Origin: Rhodoferax sp.
GTDB taxonomy: Bacteria > Pseudomonadota > Gammaproteobacteria > Burkholderiales > Burkholderiaceae_C
Assembly (NCBI GenBank): GCA_016463455.1
Contig: JAEMRG010000076.1
Location: forward strand, 1-8,522
Length of the DNA: 8,522 nt
Direction: 5' to 3'
The number at the start of each line of letters is the position of its first letter. Positions within the stretch are counted from its first letter, which is position 1. Positions 1-7,376 of the stretch are shown piece by piece. The position numbers and the translations under genes were made by a program. Below the pieces are notes generated by a model. The model ran no database searches. It was not told the origin of the DNA and saw only the letters and a program-made list of their open reading frames with translations.

Positions 1-913
1 CGCGCAAGGCTTTGGCAAAGGTCAGGTCGATCTTGGCGTTGACCTGGGTCTGGCCGACGCCGGGCAGCTCGTATTCAATCGGGTCTTCCACCGTCATGAT
101 GTTGCTGCCCTGGGTGTCCAGGCGTTGCAAACCGGCATACAGCGTGGTGGTCTTGCCCGAGCCGGTCGGGCCGGTCACCAAAATAATGCCGTGCGGCTGC
201 GTCAGCAAGTGGCTAAAGCGCGCCAGCACATCCCCTTGCATGCCCACCGATTCGAGGCTGAGTTTGCTCTCGCTTTTGTCCAGCAAACGCAGCACCGCGC
301 GCTCGCCATGGGCGCTGGGCAAGGTGCTGACGCGCACATCCACGGCGCGGGTACCAATGCGCAGCGAGATACGACCGTCCTGCGGCAAGCGCCGCTCGGC
401 AATGTCCAGCTCGGCCATGATCTTCAAGCGCGAAATCAGCGCCGCGTGCAAAGCGCGGTTGGGCTGCACCACTTCGCGCAAATTGCCATCGACCCGAAAA
501 CGTACTACCGAATGGCGCTCGAAGGCCTCGATATGGATGTCGCTGGCGCCATCGCGCGCCGCCTGGGTCAGCAAGGCATTGAGCATGCGGATGATGGGCG
601 CGTCATCCGAGGTTTCCAGCAAGTCTTCGATGGCCGGTAGGTCTTGCATCATGCGCGTCAGGTCGGCCTCGCCCTCCACTTCGCTGACCACTGCTGCTGC
701 GCTGGATTCGCCTTGCGCATAGGCGGCGCTGATGCGCTGCACTAGGTCGGGCGCGCTATGGTTTTGTACAGCGCCCACCGGGTATTTGCGCATTACCTCG
801 CTCAAGCCGCCGGGCAGCGAGGCGGCATGCACATGCAGCGTGAGCTGATCACCCGCTTCCTCGAGCAGCACTTGCTGGGTGCGCGCAAACGCATAAGGCA
901 GGGGGTAGCGCAT
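1..913 (-). CDS. gspE: Type II secretion ATPase GspE, N-terminal 304 residues (cut by window edge)
   Basis: Cytoplasmic hexameric ATPase that powers pseudopilus assembly and docks on GspL. The frame opens with ATG at 913, one base after the gspD stop, and stays open to base 1. The N-terminal GspL-binding part (about residues 1-103) is short and leads into the conserved stretch DDAPIIRMLNALL (103-115) and DGASDIHIEAFERH (121-134), typical of GspE and PilB-type ATPases. RLPQDGRI follows at 175-182. Walker A GPTGSGKTT is at 248-256 and the Asp-box MTVEDPIEY at 273-281. The fragment ends in VNAKIDLTFAKALR, just before the region where the family carries Walker B. Walker B, the His-box and any tetracysteine zinc motif therefore lie outside the window. 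No Shine-Dalgarno is seen before the ATG, so translation is probably coupled to gspD. PilB is the main alternative, but the gsp neighbours settle the call. Confidence 0.96.
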   Translation of the reverse strand, partial: MRYPLPYAFARTQQVLLEEAGDQLTLHVHAASLPGGLSEVMRKYPVGAVQNHSAPDLVQRISAAYAQGESSAAAVVSEVEGEADLTRMMQDLPAIEDLLETSDDAPIIRMLNALLTQAARDGASDIHIEAFERHSVVRFRVDGNLREVVQPNRALHAALISRLKIMAELDIAERRLPQDGRISLRIGTRAVDVRVSTLPSAHGERAVLRLLDKSESKLSLESVGMQGDVLARFSHLLTQPHGIILVTGPTGSGKTTTLYAGLQRLDTQGSNIMTVEDPIEYELPGVGQTQVNAKIDLTFAKALR

Positions 914-914
914 A

Positions 915-2993
915 TCAGTTTTTTACGGGCAGCGCGGGCAGCACCGGGCCTTCGTTGATGGGTGTGGCCTGGCTGGACTCGGGTTGCGCCTCTTTCATGC
1001 CACCCAGCATTTGCTCGTAGCGCTCCATGGACAGGCGGTCGCTGGAGGCGGCGTCGCGCACCACCACCGGACGCAGGAAAACCATGAGATTGGATTTTTT
1101 GCGGCTGCGCGAATTGCTCTTGAACAAACTGCCAAAGAAAGGCAAATCGCCCAGGCCTGGAATCTTGTCGGTGTTGCCGGTGAAGTTGTCTTGCAGCAAG
1201 CCACCTAGCACCACCACCGAGCCGTCATCGACCAGCACATTGGACTCGATGGTGCGCTTGTTGGTGGTGGGGCCGTTGGCACTGGCGCTCGAGCTGCTGT
1301 CCACCGACGAGACCTCCTGGTAAATCGTCAGCTTGACGGTGCCGTTGGCGCTAATTTGGGGCTTGACTTTGAGCGTCAGGCCCACGTCTTTGCGCTCAAT
1401 GGTTTGGAAGGGGTTGACCGCGCCGTTGCCGGTGCCGGTATTGGTGAACTGACCGGTGACAAAGGGCACGTTTTGCGCAATCACAATCTTGGCCTCTTCA
1501 TTGTCCAAGGTAAGCAAATTCGGTGTGGACAGCACATTGCCCGAGCCCGAGCTTTCCAGAAAACGCGCCAGCGCGCCCAGCACATTCTTGCCTTCGTACT
1601 GCGTGGCAATGCCGATGTTCAAACCCGGCTTGGGTAGCGCAGCACCTGTGGCAGCGCCCGTCGCCAGGCTGATGATGTTGGCGCCACCCGAGCCGAAGTT
1701 GGTACCCAATAGGCCCACCGCACCATCGCCTATTTTGCCCAAAGCACCCTGCCACTGCACGCCAAAATCGGCGGCTTTGTCGGAGCTGACTTCGGCGATC
1801 AGGCTTTCGATAAACACCTGGGCGCGGCGCCCGTCCAGCATGTCGATGACTTCACGCAACTGGCGGTATTGCGGGTCTGGCGCGGTGATGATGAGCGAGT
1901 TGGTCGCCACATCGGCCTGCACCTGGCCGCCGGTGGTGGCCGCCGAGGCTCCGCCAGCACCGCCGGGTGTAGCGCCGGCAGCAGGCGCGGCTTGCGCCCC
2001 GGTGCTGCCCGCGCTCATAGCAGCGCGCACAGTGGCGGCCAGCTTAGTGGCATCGGCGTTCTTCAGACTAACCACACGCAAAATACCGGCCTGGCCATTG
2101 CCCTGGTTAGAGGCGCGGTCCAGCTTTTCCACCAACGATTTAATCTGCGCCAGACGCGCCCCGTTGGCTGCGCGCACCAGCAGCGAATTGCTGCGCGCCT
2201 CGGCGATCACCGTAGTCTTAAAGCCGCCATCGGCCGCCGCACCCGGCGCTGCGCCCGCCACGCCACCGGATTCGAGCAAGCGCGTCACCAAGGGCGCCAA
2301 GTCCACCGCGATCGCGTTTTTCAGCTCGATCACCTCCACCTCGGTGGCGTTGCTAACATCGAGCGCGCCGATGATGCGCGCTATGCGGCGTAAATTGTCC
2401 GCATAGTCGGTAATCACCAGTGAGTTATTCACCGGGTTGGCGTTGATGGTGTTGTTGGGGCTGATCAGCGGACGCAGTATGGTGACCAGGTTGTTGGCCG
2501 ACTCAAAATTGAGCTTGAAGATCTGCGTGGTAATTTGGCCGCCGGGCGCGCCTTTGGGCGCGCTCTCGCTGGTTTCCACCGCTGCGCTTTGCAACTTGGC
2601 ATCGGCCTCGGGCACCACTTTGAACAAGCCCGCCGACTCCACCATGGTAAAGCCCTGCATACGCAAACTGGTCAGGAACTGCGCCATCGCCACTTGCGGG
2701 CTGACCGATTTTTCGCTGACCAGATTGATTTGGCCTTTGACCCGCGGATCGACCACTACGTTCATGCCCGAAATCACGCCCATGGTGCGGGCCACCGCCT
2801 CGATGTCAGCGGCGTTGAAATTAAGCGTGATGTGGTCGCCGCGTTTGTAGGCCGTGTCCGCCTTGACAGCGGCGGAGGCTGCCGGGGCCGGGGCTGCCGA
2901 TTGCGCTTGCGCTGGCGCCAGGCAGGCGCTATGGAGCAGCAGGCCGATGGCGGCTAAAAAACCCGACGTTTTGAAATGCGCAAAAGCTGTCAT
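915..2993 (-). CDS. gspD: Type II secretion outer-membrane secretin GspD
   Basis: 692-residue secretin, of normal family length, that forms the multimeric outer-membrane channel for folded exoproteins. A signal peptide covers about residues 1-30 (hydrophobic FLAAIGLLL core, then AQA before QSAA). Domains in order, by pattern: N0 about 50-128, N1 about 155-215, N2 about 219-292, N3 about 304-388, secretin core about 393-645. Landmarks are VFIESLIAEV (393-402), LSTPNLLTLDNEEA (488-501), NVPFVTGQF in the central gate region (508-516), VGLTLKVKPQI (537-547), and the C-terminal secretin signature VLVDDGSVVVLGGLL to KIPGLGDLPFFGSLF (586-624). N3 carries a Gly/Ala-rich loop at about 327-358. The tail after the core is only about 47 residues, with no obvious pilotin-binding domain. 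ATG at 2993 starts 6 bases after the gspN stop with no clear ribosome binding site, so coupling to gspN is likely. The stop is TGA, one base before gspE. Confidence 0.98.
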   Translation of the reverse strand: MTAFAHFKTSGFLAAIGLLLHSACLAPAQAQSAAPAPAASAAVKADTAYKRGDHITLNFNAADIEAVARTMGVISGMNVVVDPRVKGQINLVSEKSVSPQVAMAQFLTSLRMQGFTMVESAGLFKVVPEADAKLQSAAVETSESAPKGAPGGQITTQIFKLNFESANNLVTILRPLISPNNTINANPVNNSLVITDYADNLRRIARIIGALDVSNATEVEVIELKNAIAVDLAPLVTRLLESGGVAGAAPGAAADGGFKTTVIAEARSNSLLVRAANGARLAQIKSLVEKLDRASNQGNGQAGILRVVSLKNADATKLAATVRAAMSAGSTGAQAAPAAGATPGGAGGASAATTGGQVQADVATNSLIITAPDPQYRQLREVIDMLDGRRAQVFIESLIAEVSSDKAADFGVQWQGALGKIGDGAVGLLGTNFGSGGANIISLATGAATGAALPKPGLNIGIATQYEGKNVLGALARFLESSGSGNVLSTPNLLTLDNEEAKIVIAQNVPFVTGQFTNTGTGNGAVNPFQTIERKDVGLTLKVKPQISANGTVKLTIYQEVSSVDSSSSASANGPTTNKRTIESNVLVDDGSVVVLGGLLQDNFTGNTDKIPGLGDLPFFGSLFKSNSRSRKKSNLMVFLRPVVVRDAASSDRLSMERYEQMLGGMKEAQPESSQATPINEGPVLPALPVKN

Positions 2994-2999
2994 GAAATT

Positions 3000-3806
3000 T
3001 CAACCCAGTTTGATGATCGAACGCGCACCTTTGCGCTGCCCAATGATGTTCAGGAGATTGGCCAGCGCCTCCTCTCGGTCAGGCGCGGCACTGGCCTCGC
3101 CCTCAAAACGCCATTTGCCACCCGTCCACTGACCGCTGCCTTGCAATTGCAAACCGCCTTGCAGCGTGCTCAATTGCAATTGCGACGACGGCCCATCCTG
3201 CAAACGCAAGCGGTAGCTGCCCATGGGCCGCAAGGTGGACAGGCGCGAGGCCATGTCCAGGGCGTCGATTTGCAATACCCCTTGCCAAGACCAGCGCCCC
3301 GCTGCCCATTGCACCACAAAGGCGCTGCTTTGCAACAGCAACTGGCCTTCGGGGCGGATGGTATTCCAGGGCGTACCCAGGCCCGCCAGCCACTGTGCCG
3401 ACCAATGCGATTGCCGGTCTGCCACTTGCAAACGCGCTCCGCTCCAGGACGGCAGGATGTGGACTTGCATACCCTCAGGGGTGCAGCAATCGGCGCGCAA
3501 CTCCAGGTCTAAGGCACCCCATGCCGGCAACAAACGCCAATGCACTCGGCCAGGCAGCACGCTGGCGTCCTTGCTGCCCTGCCCACCATGCAAGCTGAGC
3601 TGGCCCGAGCCGGACCAGACCGTGCCTTGCGCATCGGACAGGCGCAGCCGCCCTTCGCTGGCCTGGCCCACTTGCGCAGCCAACCAGCGCGCCGGTGCAA
3701 ACAAAAGTAGCGCCAGGCACAGGCCGACCAGGCATCCGCCGGCCATCCAAGCCCATGGCGCGCGGCTGCCCGGTACAGCAGGAAAAGCGGAGCGGGCCCT
3801 TAGCAT
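3000..3806 (-). CDS. gspN: Type II secretion system protein GspN
   Basis: 268-residue bitopic inner-membrane protein of the GspN family, an accessory T2SS part present in only some systems and whose exact role is not settled. A basic, Pro-containing N-terminus is followed by one membrane segment (about residues 20-37, GCLVGLCLALLLFAPARW). The rest is a periplasmic beta-rich domain. The family-typical GTVWSGSG lies at 61-68, LPAWGALDLEL at 93-103, and LSTLQGGLQLQGSGQW at 212-227 with the C-terminal LLNIIGQRKGAR after it. A Cys-Cys pair at 107-108 is unusual for a periplasmic domain and might form a disulfide. The ATG at 3806 lies 16 bases after the gspM stop, with AAGAGG nine bases upstream of it. 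Its position between gspM and gspD fits T2SS operons of Burkholderiales. Confidence 0.92.
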   Translation of the reverse strand: MLRARSAFPAVPGSRAPWAWMAGGCLVGLCLALLLFAPARWLAAQVGQASEGRLRLSDAQGTVWSGSGQLSLHGGQGSKDASVLPGRVHWRLLPAWGALDLELRADCCTPEGMQVHILPSWSGARLQVADRQSHWSAQWLAGLGTPWNTIRPEGQLLLQSSAFVVQWAAGRWSWQGVLQIDALDMASRLSTLRPMGSYRLRLQDGPSSQLQLSTLQGGLQLQGSGQWTGGKWRFEGEASAAPDREEALANLLNIIGQRKGARSIIKLG

Positions 3807-3815
3807 GGTGCTGCG

Positions 3816-3821
3816 CCTCTT
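3816..3821 (-). promoter_or_regulatory. Ribosome binding site of gspN (AAGAGG)
   Basis: AAGAGG sits in the 16-base gap between gspM and gspN, nine bases before the ATG at 3806. It fixes the gspN start. Confidence 0.55.
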
Positions 3822-3822
3822 G

Positions 3823-4314
3823 TTAGGGCACGCCCGGCGCGGGCAGTTGCAAGACCAGGCTGCCCGACCACAGGCCAGCGGCCTGCTTGAGGTGCATTTC
3901 CAGGGTGTTGGCGTGCGCCATCAGACGCGCCTGCTCCAGATAGCGCGCCAGTGCATCGGGCTGTGCGTCTGTGAAGCTGATGGTGGCGCGCTCGGCCAAC
4001 ACCGCCATGCGCGCATTTTTTTCTAGGCTGCTTAAGCCGTTTTGCAAAACCGCTTTGGCATCGACCGGCGCGCTAGGCGCTTGCGCACGCAAGGCCAGCG
4101 CCTGCGCTTGCAATTGCAAGACCTGTTCGTACTGCGCCCGCACCAGCGGCGCTTGGATACGCGCTGCCTGTAAGCCGACCCAGGCCGGACGCAGCGCGAT
4201 AAACCACACAGCCGCCAGCAGCACAACACCAAGGGCGATACGCAGCAAAGTTTGCTCGCGCGCACTGGCTTGGGACCAGCGCGCTTGCCAAGCATCGCGC
4301 AGTGTTTGCATCAT
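3823..4314 (-). CDS. gspM: Type II secretion inner-membrane platform protein GspM
   Basis: 163-residue bitopic inner-membrane protein that partners GspL and stabilises it in the assembly platform. A short cytoplasmic N-terminus contains the SAREQTLL pattern (17-24), common in this family just before the membrane. One membrane helix follows (about 25-41, RIALGVVLLAAVWFIAL). A Gln/Ala-rich periplasmic coiled-coil-like helix (about 49-79) comes next, then a small alpha/beta domain to the end, consistent with the ferredoxin-like GspM fold. Length is normal. The gene starts with tandem ATG codons (4314 and 4311) and overlaps the gspL stop as ATGA. AAGGGG lies six bases before the first ATG, which favours 4314. 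Stop is TAA. Sequence similarity in this family is low in general, so the assignment leans on topology, size and position after gspL. Confidence 0.93.
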   Translation of the reverse strand: MMQTLRDAWQARWSQASAREQTLLRIALGVVLLAAVWFIALRPAWVGLQAARIQAPLVRAQYEQVLQLQAQALALRAQAPSAPVDAKAVLQNGLSSLEKNARMAVLAERATISFTDAQPDALARYLEQARLMAHANTLEMHLKQAAGLWSGSLVLQLPAPGVP

Positions 4315-5543
4315 GGCGCACCCCTTGCACGCAGGGTCAGTGTCGCGCCCTGGGCTTGCAATTGGTAGCCGCGCGCCTGCATGGCGCGGGTCAGGTCGGC
4401 CAGGGCGGTGCTGGAAAGTTGCAGGCCCTCCAGTTGGAGTGCACCGCTTTGGTAATGCACGGCCATGGGCGCCGCCGGGAAATTGGCCGCCTGCATCAAG
4501 GCGCTGAGCATGACCTCCGCATCCTCTTGCGCTAACTGGCCGCTGCGCTGGCGCAGCTGCTCGACTTCACGCTGCATTTGCACAGGCGCGTCCACCACCA
4601 CCGGCACCTTGGGAAAGGTGCTGGTAAAGGCCGCTTGCATGGCGCGGCGCTCCTGGTTCAGCGCCGCTTGCTGCTGGTAGGCGTACAGATTGAGTCCCAG
4701 CACTTGCACCAGCAACAAGGCCCACAAGCCCCAGCGCACCGGGCGCCAACGTGGCGCGCTGGAAAACTGTTGTAAGCCCTGCGCAAAGCGCCGCAAGTTG
4801 CGCCCGCCGCGCGAAGCCACGATGCCAAACTGCGCCAAGTCCCAAGGGCCCTGGCTGGCCAGTAATGCGCGCTGGGCGCTGCTTTGTAAATACAGGGGGC
4901 GGCCCAGCAGCGCTTCAGCCTGCGCGGCGACTGCCGGTTCGGCCCACACCGGCATATCTTCAGGCGGTTTGAGTGCGGCCAGCACGGCAGCCTGCAAGGG
5001 CCAGCGCGTCAGACCGGCGGCGCTGCTGTGTACCCACTGCGGGCCTTGGGGGCTGCCCAAGGCATAGAGCTGGGCAATTGCGCCCGCACTGTCCGCGCCC
5101 AGGGCGGGTGGCGCCAGCTCAGGCACCAGCGCCGATATGTACAAGCCGGCCTGCTCCACTTCACGCACGCAGTCCAATAGCCAGGCTTTGTCACAAGCGG
5201 CCAGCCAGACCGGGCCTTGGGTGGGGAGGGGCGATTGCAAGGCCAAGTGCAGATCGGCCACATCATCGAGCACCTGCTCTTCCACCAGGCCTTCGAGCAC
5301 CGCGCGCAGCCGTGCGGAGCGGGCTGCGCCCGGCGGCAATTGCACCCGGTGCCAAGACACACGCTCCACCGGCAGCACCAGCACCACCTGCGATGCCTGT
5401 GCCGCGCGCGCACTGACCGGCAACAGCGACCAGGGCACACTGGACTGGGTGTCCAGGGCCACGCCGTCGCGGCTGATCACATAGTCAAGCTGGGTAGCGG
5501 ACTTGAGTGCTTGCGCCGGCAGGGAAATGATCAAGATAGCCAT
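4311..5543 (-). CDS. gspL: Type II secretion inner-membrane platform protein GspL
   Basis: 410-residue inner-membrane protein that recruits the GspE ATPase to the platform. The start MAILIISLPA matches the usual GspL opening. The cytoplasmic actin-like domain covers about residues 1-260 and includes LEGLVEEQVLDDVADLHLAL (83-102), the conserved region of the GspL cytoplasmic domain. A single membrane helix lies at about 270-289 (RWGLWALLLVQVLGLNLYAY). A coiled-coil-prone periplasmic helix follows (about 290-342), then a C-terminal ferredoxin-like domain (about 345-408) with VHYQSGALQLEGLQLS. The ATG at 5543 is the only good start after the in-frame gspK stop, but it has no Shine-Dalgarno. A TACAAT motif lies 20 bases upstream in the 60-base gap. 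The 3' end overlaps gspM by ATGA. Confidence 0.96.
   Translation of the reverse strand: MAILIISLPAQALKSATQLDYVISRDGVALDTQSSVPWSLLPVSARAAQASQVVLVLPVERVSWHRVQLPPGAARSARLRAVLEGLVEEQVLDDVADLHLALQSPLPTQGPVWLAACDKAWLLDCVREVEQAGLYISALVPELAPPALGADSAGAIAQLYALGSPQGPQWVHSSAAGLTRWPLQAAVLAALKPPEDMPVWAEPAVAAQAEALLGRPLYLQSSAQRALLASQGPWDLAQFGIVASRGGRNLRRFAQGLQQFSSAPRWRPVRWGLWALLLVQVLGLNLYAYQQQAALNQERRAMQAAFTSTFPKVPVVVDAPVQMQREVEQLRQRSGQLAQEDAEVMLSALMQAANFPAAPMAVHYQSGALQLEGLQLSSTALADLTRAMQARGYQLQAQGATLTLRARGAP
4321..4326 (-). promoter_or_regulatory. Ribosome binding site of gspM (AAGGGG)
   Basis: AAGGGG lies in the last codons of gspL, six bases from the first ATG (4314) and nine from the second (4311). It supports initiation at the first of the tandem ATG codons. 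Confidence 0.5.
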
Positions 5544-5562
5544 GGGTTCAATCGCTGCACGG

Positions 5563-5568
5563 ATTGTA
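5563..5568 (-). promoter_or_regulatory. Possible -10 element of an internal promoter before gspL
   Basis: TACAAT lies 20 bases upstream of the gspL ATG in the only sizeable intergenic gap. It matches five of six bases of the sigma-70 TATAAT consensus and would place a transcript start about 13 bases before the ATG. No recognisable TTGACA-like -35 is found 16-18 bases further upstream and there is no extended -10 TGn, so this is a weak candidate only. Confidence 0.25.
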
Positions 5569-5603
5569 GGCGGCAGGCCTGTGCGGGCGGGGCTTTGCGC
5601 ATG

Positions 5604-6584
5604 CTAGCGGCTTGCAGACGCGGTCACCGGGGCGACGACACGCTCCTGCCGCAAGATGCGCACGCGCTGGCCGTCGCGCTGCGCCAGGGCCATCACATGC
5701 ACCGGCTGGCCGTCCAATTCCAGCGTGCCACGCAATTCAAAAAATCGGGTTTGTGTGGCCAAGGCTTCGTTGTCCAGCAATTTGGCAAAAGGTCCGGCAG
5801 CTTGCACAAAATCGTCCAAGGTTTCCCAGGGTTTGTTGCTGCGCTTTTGCAGCAACTGCTGGGCCAAGGCGGCGTCCACGCCAGGGACGGCAGCGCGCAG
5901 CACGATGTCGGAGGCAGTGTTCAGATTGAGCTTGCTGGTGTCGGGCAGCATCGTCACGTAAGGGCGCAGTTGCGCGATGGTGTTGCGACTCAGGCCCAGC
6001 CAGGCCAGTTGGTCCACCGTCTGCGGCACCAGCGGCCCCTGCAAGGCCGTGCCCACTGTCGCATTGGCCGCTTGCTGCGCGCCAAGGAGGCCGTTCAGGA
6101 GCAAAGTCAGTTCTTGATTGGGCAGGTTCAGGATCGCGAACAGGCGGGTGAATTGCGCTGCGGTGGGGGCATGCACCTTGTCGCCGACGACGAGGTTGCG
6201 CAGGTTCAGGCGCGCTTGCAAGTCAGACATTTGGCCCGAGAGCATTGCGCTGCCGGCCTGGTCGGCCAAGATGGCGTCACTGCGGTCCACCGCCAAAAAG
6301 GTGGACAAGCGCGCCGCCTCTAGGGGCATGGACCAGGGTTCGGTCAGATTGTCCGAACCGCCTTTGCGGCCGTCTTCGGCCAGTATCAAGCGCGCCCAAT
6401 CGTGCGCACCTTGCAGTATCCAGGCCGACTGCGCGCGGCCGCGCTCCGCTATCTCTATTTCAATCGTGCGCCACTGCTGCCACAGCGCGGCCGAGGCCAG
6501 GGTGGCCACCAGCACCACGATGAGCATGGCCATCAAAATCGCTGCGCCGCTTTGGTGGCGCCGGCTTGTGGGGCTTTGCATCAT
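5604..6584 (-). CDS. gspK: Minor pseudopilin GspK (pseudopilus tip)
   Basis: 326-residue minor pseudopilin, far larger than the other pseudopilins, as is usual for GspK. With GspI and GspJ it forms the complex that caps and initiates the pseudopilus. A short basic leader ends at Gly13, and the mature protein would begin AAILMAMLIVVLVATLA. The +5 residue is Met (18) and not Glu, the known GspK exception that leaves it suited only to the tip. The periplasmic part has SDLQARLNLRNLV (120-132), matching the conserved GspK 'D..gr.NLN.L' region, and a C-terminal helix-hairpin-helix-like stretch LNLNTAS to VPGVDAALAQQLLQKR (219-248) followed by PWETLDDF (252-259). The gene overlaps the gspJ stop as ATGA at 6584. 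GGAGG sits three bases before this ATG but six before a second ATG at 6581, so true translation may start one codon later. Stop is TAG. Confidence 0.96.
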   Translation of the reverse strand: MMQSPTSRRHQSGAAILMAMLIVVLVATLASAALWQQWRTIEIEIAERGRAQSAWILQGAHDWARLILAEDGRKGGSDNLTEPWSMPLEAARLSTFLAVDRSDAILADQAGSAMLSGQMSDLQARLNLRNLVVGDKVHAPTAAQFTRLFAILNLPNQELTLLLNGLLGAQQAANATVGTALQGPLVPQTVDQLAWLGLSRNTIAQLRPYVTMLPDTSKLNLNTASDIVLRAAVPGVDAALAQQLLQKRSNKPWETLDDFVQAAGPFAKLLDNEALATQTRFFELRGTLELDGQPVHVMALAQRDGQRVRILRQERVVAPVTASASR

Positions 6585-7375
6585 GAGCCTCCCAAGCCGG
6601 AGCGCGACCAGTCGCGCGTAATCGTGCCGCTGACCGCGCCGCCCTCGGGCAGGGTCAGCACCAGGCGCACGCCCTGGGGAAGGGCTTCGGTTTTGGTTTG
6701 CGCCTGGGGCGTCACTGCAACAGGCTCTTGCTTGGGCGTGTCTGTTATCGCGCCGCTTGCGGCGCTAGCCGGCGCGGCGGGCACGACGTTCACTTGGTCG
6801 CCACTGGACAACGGATTAGACCAAGCGCCACCTCGGAAATACACAATTTGCCAGCTGCTCAGGGGCGCGATGATGACTTCGCGCAGCCGCTCGGCGTCGC
6901 CGGGGTTTTGCGCCCATAAAGCGGCCTGGCTCCAGGCCGCCAGCATCTGGGCGCGGTTGGTCAGTGGCGGCGAAGACCAGCGCAGCCACACCTTGCCCTG
7001 CGCCCGTTGGCCCTGCGCCCAGGCCACCACCACCAAGCCTTCGCCCGTACTTTGGCTGCCCCGGCGCAGCAGACGCAGCGCGCGGCCATCCCAGTCCATG
7101 CTGTTTTGGCCGGGCTGGGTCTCGATGGCCTCCAGGTCCGCCGTCCATTGCGCCAGGCCGTTTTGCAGGCTCAGCACTTCTTGAGAATGGAGGGCCAGAC
7201 TGCTTTGGTGGCGCTGCATGGCGTCCAAGCCGCGCCAACTTAAAGCAGCCATCACGGCCATGAGCACCAGCGCGACCAAGAGCTCGATGAGCGTGAAGCC
7301 GCGCATGCGCCTGCGCTGCGCATCGGCGCGTTTCTGCGCAGTCACTGACGGCGCGGGAAATAGGTCGGGCTGCAT
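6581..7375 (-). CDS. gspJ: Minor pseudopilin GspJ
   Basis: 264-residue minor pseudopilin, longer than the usual 190-220. The start is taken at ATG 7375, one base after the gspI stop. The frame is open further upstream (to ATG 7441), but that would sit inside gspI. The leader is basic and cleavage is expected after Gly26 in the motif RGFTLIE (25-31), giving mature Phe27 and Glu31 at +5. The hydrophobic helix runs to about residue 46. The globular part shows WRGLDAMQR (47-55), and SWQIVYFRGGAWSNPL (174-189), the GspJ pattern before the last strands, resumed at LPQGVRLVLTL (232-242). Between them lies a roughly 40-residue Ala/Pro/Thr/Gln-rich insert (about 192-231). GspJ works with GspI and GspK at the pseudopilus tip. 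It has no good ribosome binding site, so it is probably coupled to gspI. Confidence 0.94.
   Translation of the reverse strand: MQPDLFPAPSVTAQKRADAQRRRMRGFTLIELLVALVLMAVMAALSWRGLDAMQRHQSSLALHSQEVLSLQNGLAQWTADLEAIETQPGQNSMDWDGRALRLLRRGSQSTGEGLVVVAWAQGQRAQGKVWLRWSSPPLTNRAQMLAAWSQAALWAQNPGDAERLREVIIAPLSSWQIVYFRGGAWSNPLSSGDQVNVVPAAPASAASGAITDTPKQEPVAVTPQAQTKTEALPQGVRLVLTLPEGGAVSGTITRDWSRSGLGGS
6588..6592 (-). promoter_or_regulatory. Ribosome binding site of gspK (GGAGG)
   Basis: A perfect GGAGG sits in the last codons of gspJ. It is three bases from the ATG at 6584 and six bases from the ATG at 6581. The latter spacing is closer to optimal, which suggests the second of the two tandem ATG codons is the main start. 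Confidence 0.65.
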
Positions 7376-7376
7376 A

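Noticed and set aside
12..722. Long plus-strand open frame opposite gspE
   Set aside because: It is an antisense shadow of gspE, whose minus frame carries clear Walker A and Asp-box motifs; the plus-strand product has no recognisable domain and is Ser/Arg-rich noise.
1456..2406. 316-codon plus-strand open frame opposite gspD
   Set aside because: It runs antisense to conserved secretin domains, and the product is Ala/Pro/Ser low complexity typical of GC-rich shadow frames.
2919..2930. Possible lipobox around Cys24 of GspD (LHSAC)
   Set aside because: The residue at -3 is His, not Leu or similar, and a standard signal peptidase I site (AQA before QSAA) follows, so GspD is not called a lipoprotein.
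5569..5603. Possible terminator hairpin in the gspK/gspL gap
   Set aside because: The GC-rich sequence around the AGGCCT palindrome forms only a short imperfect stem and is not followed by a T-run on the minus strand.
5217..6323. 368-codon plus-strand open frame opposite gspK and gspL
   Set aside because: It crosses two well-supported genes on the other strand, and the protein is His/Gln/Arg-rich without domains, as expected for a shadow frame.
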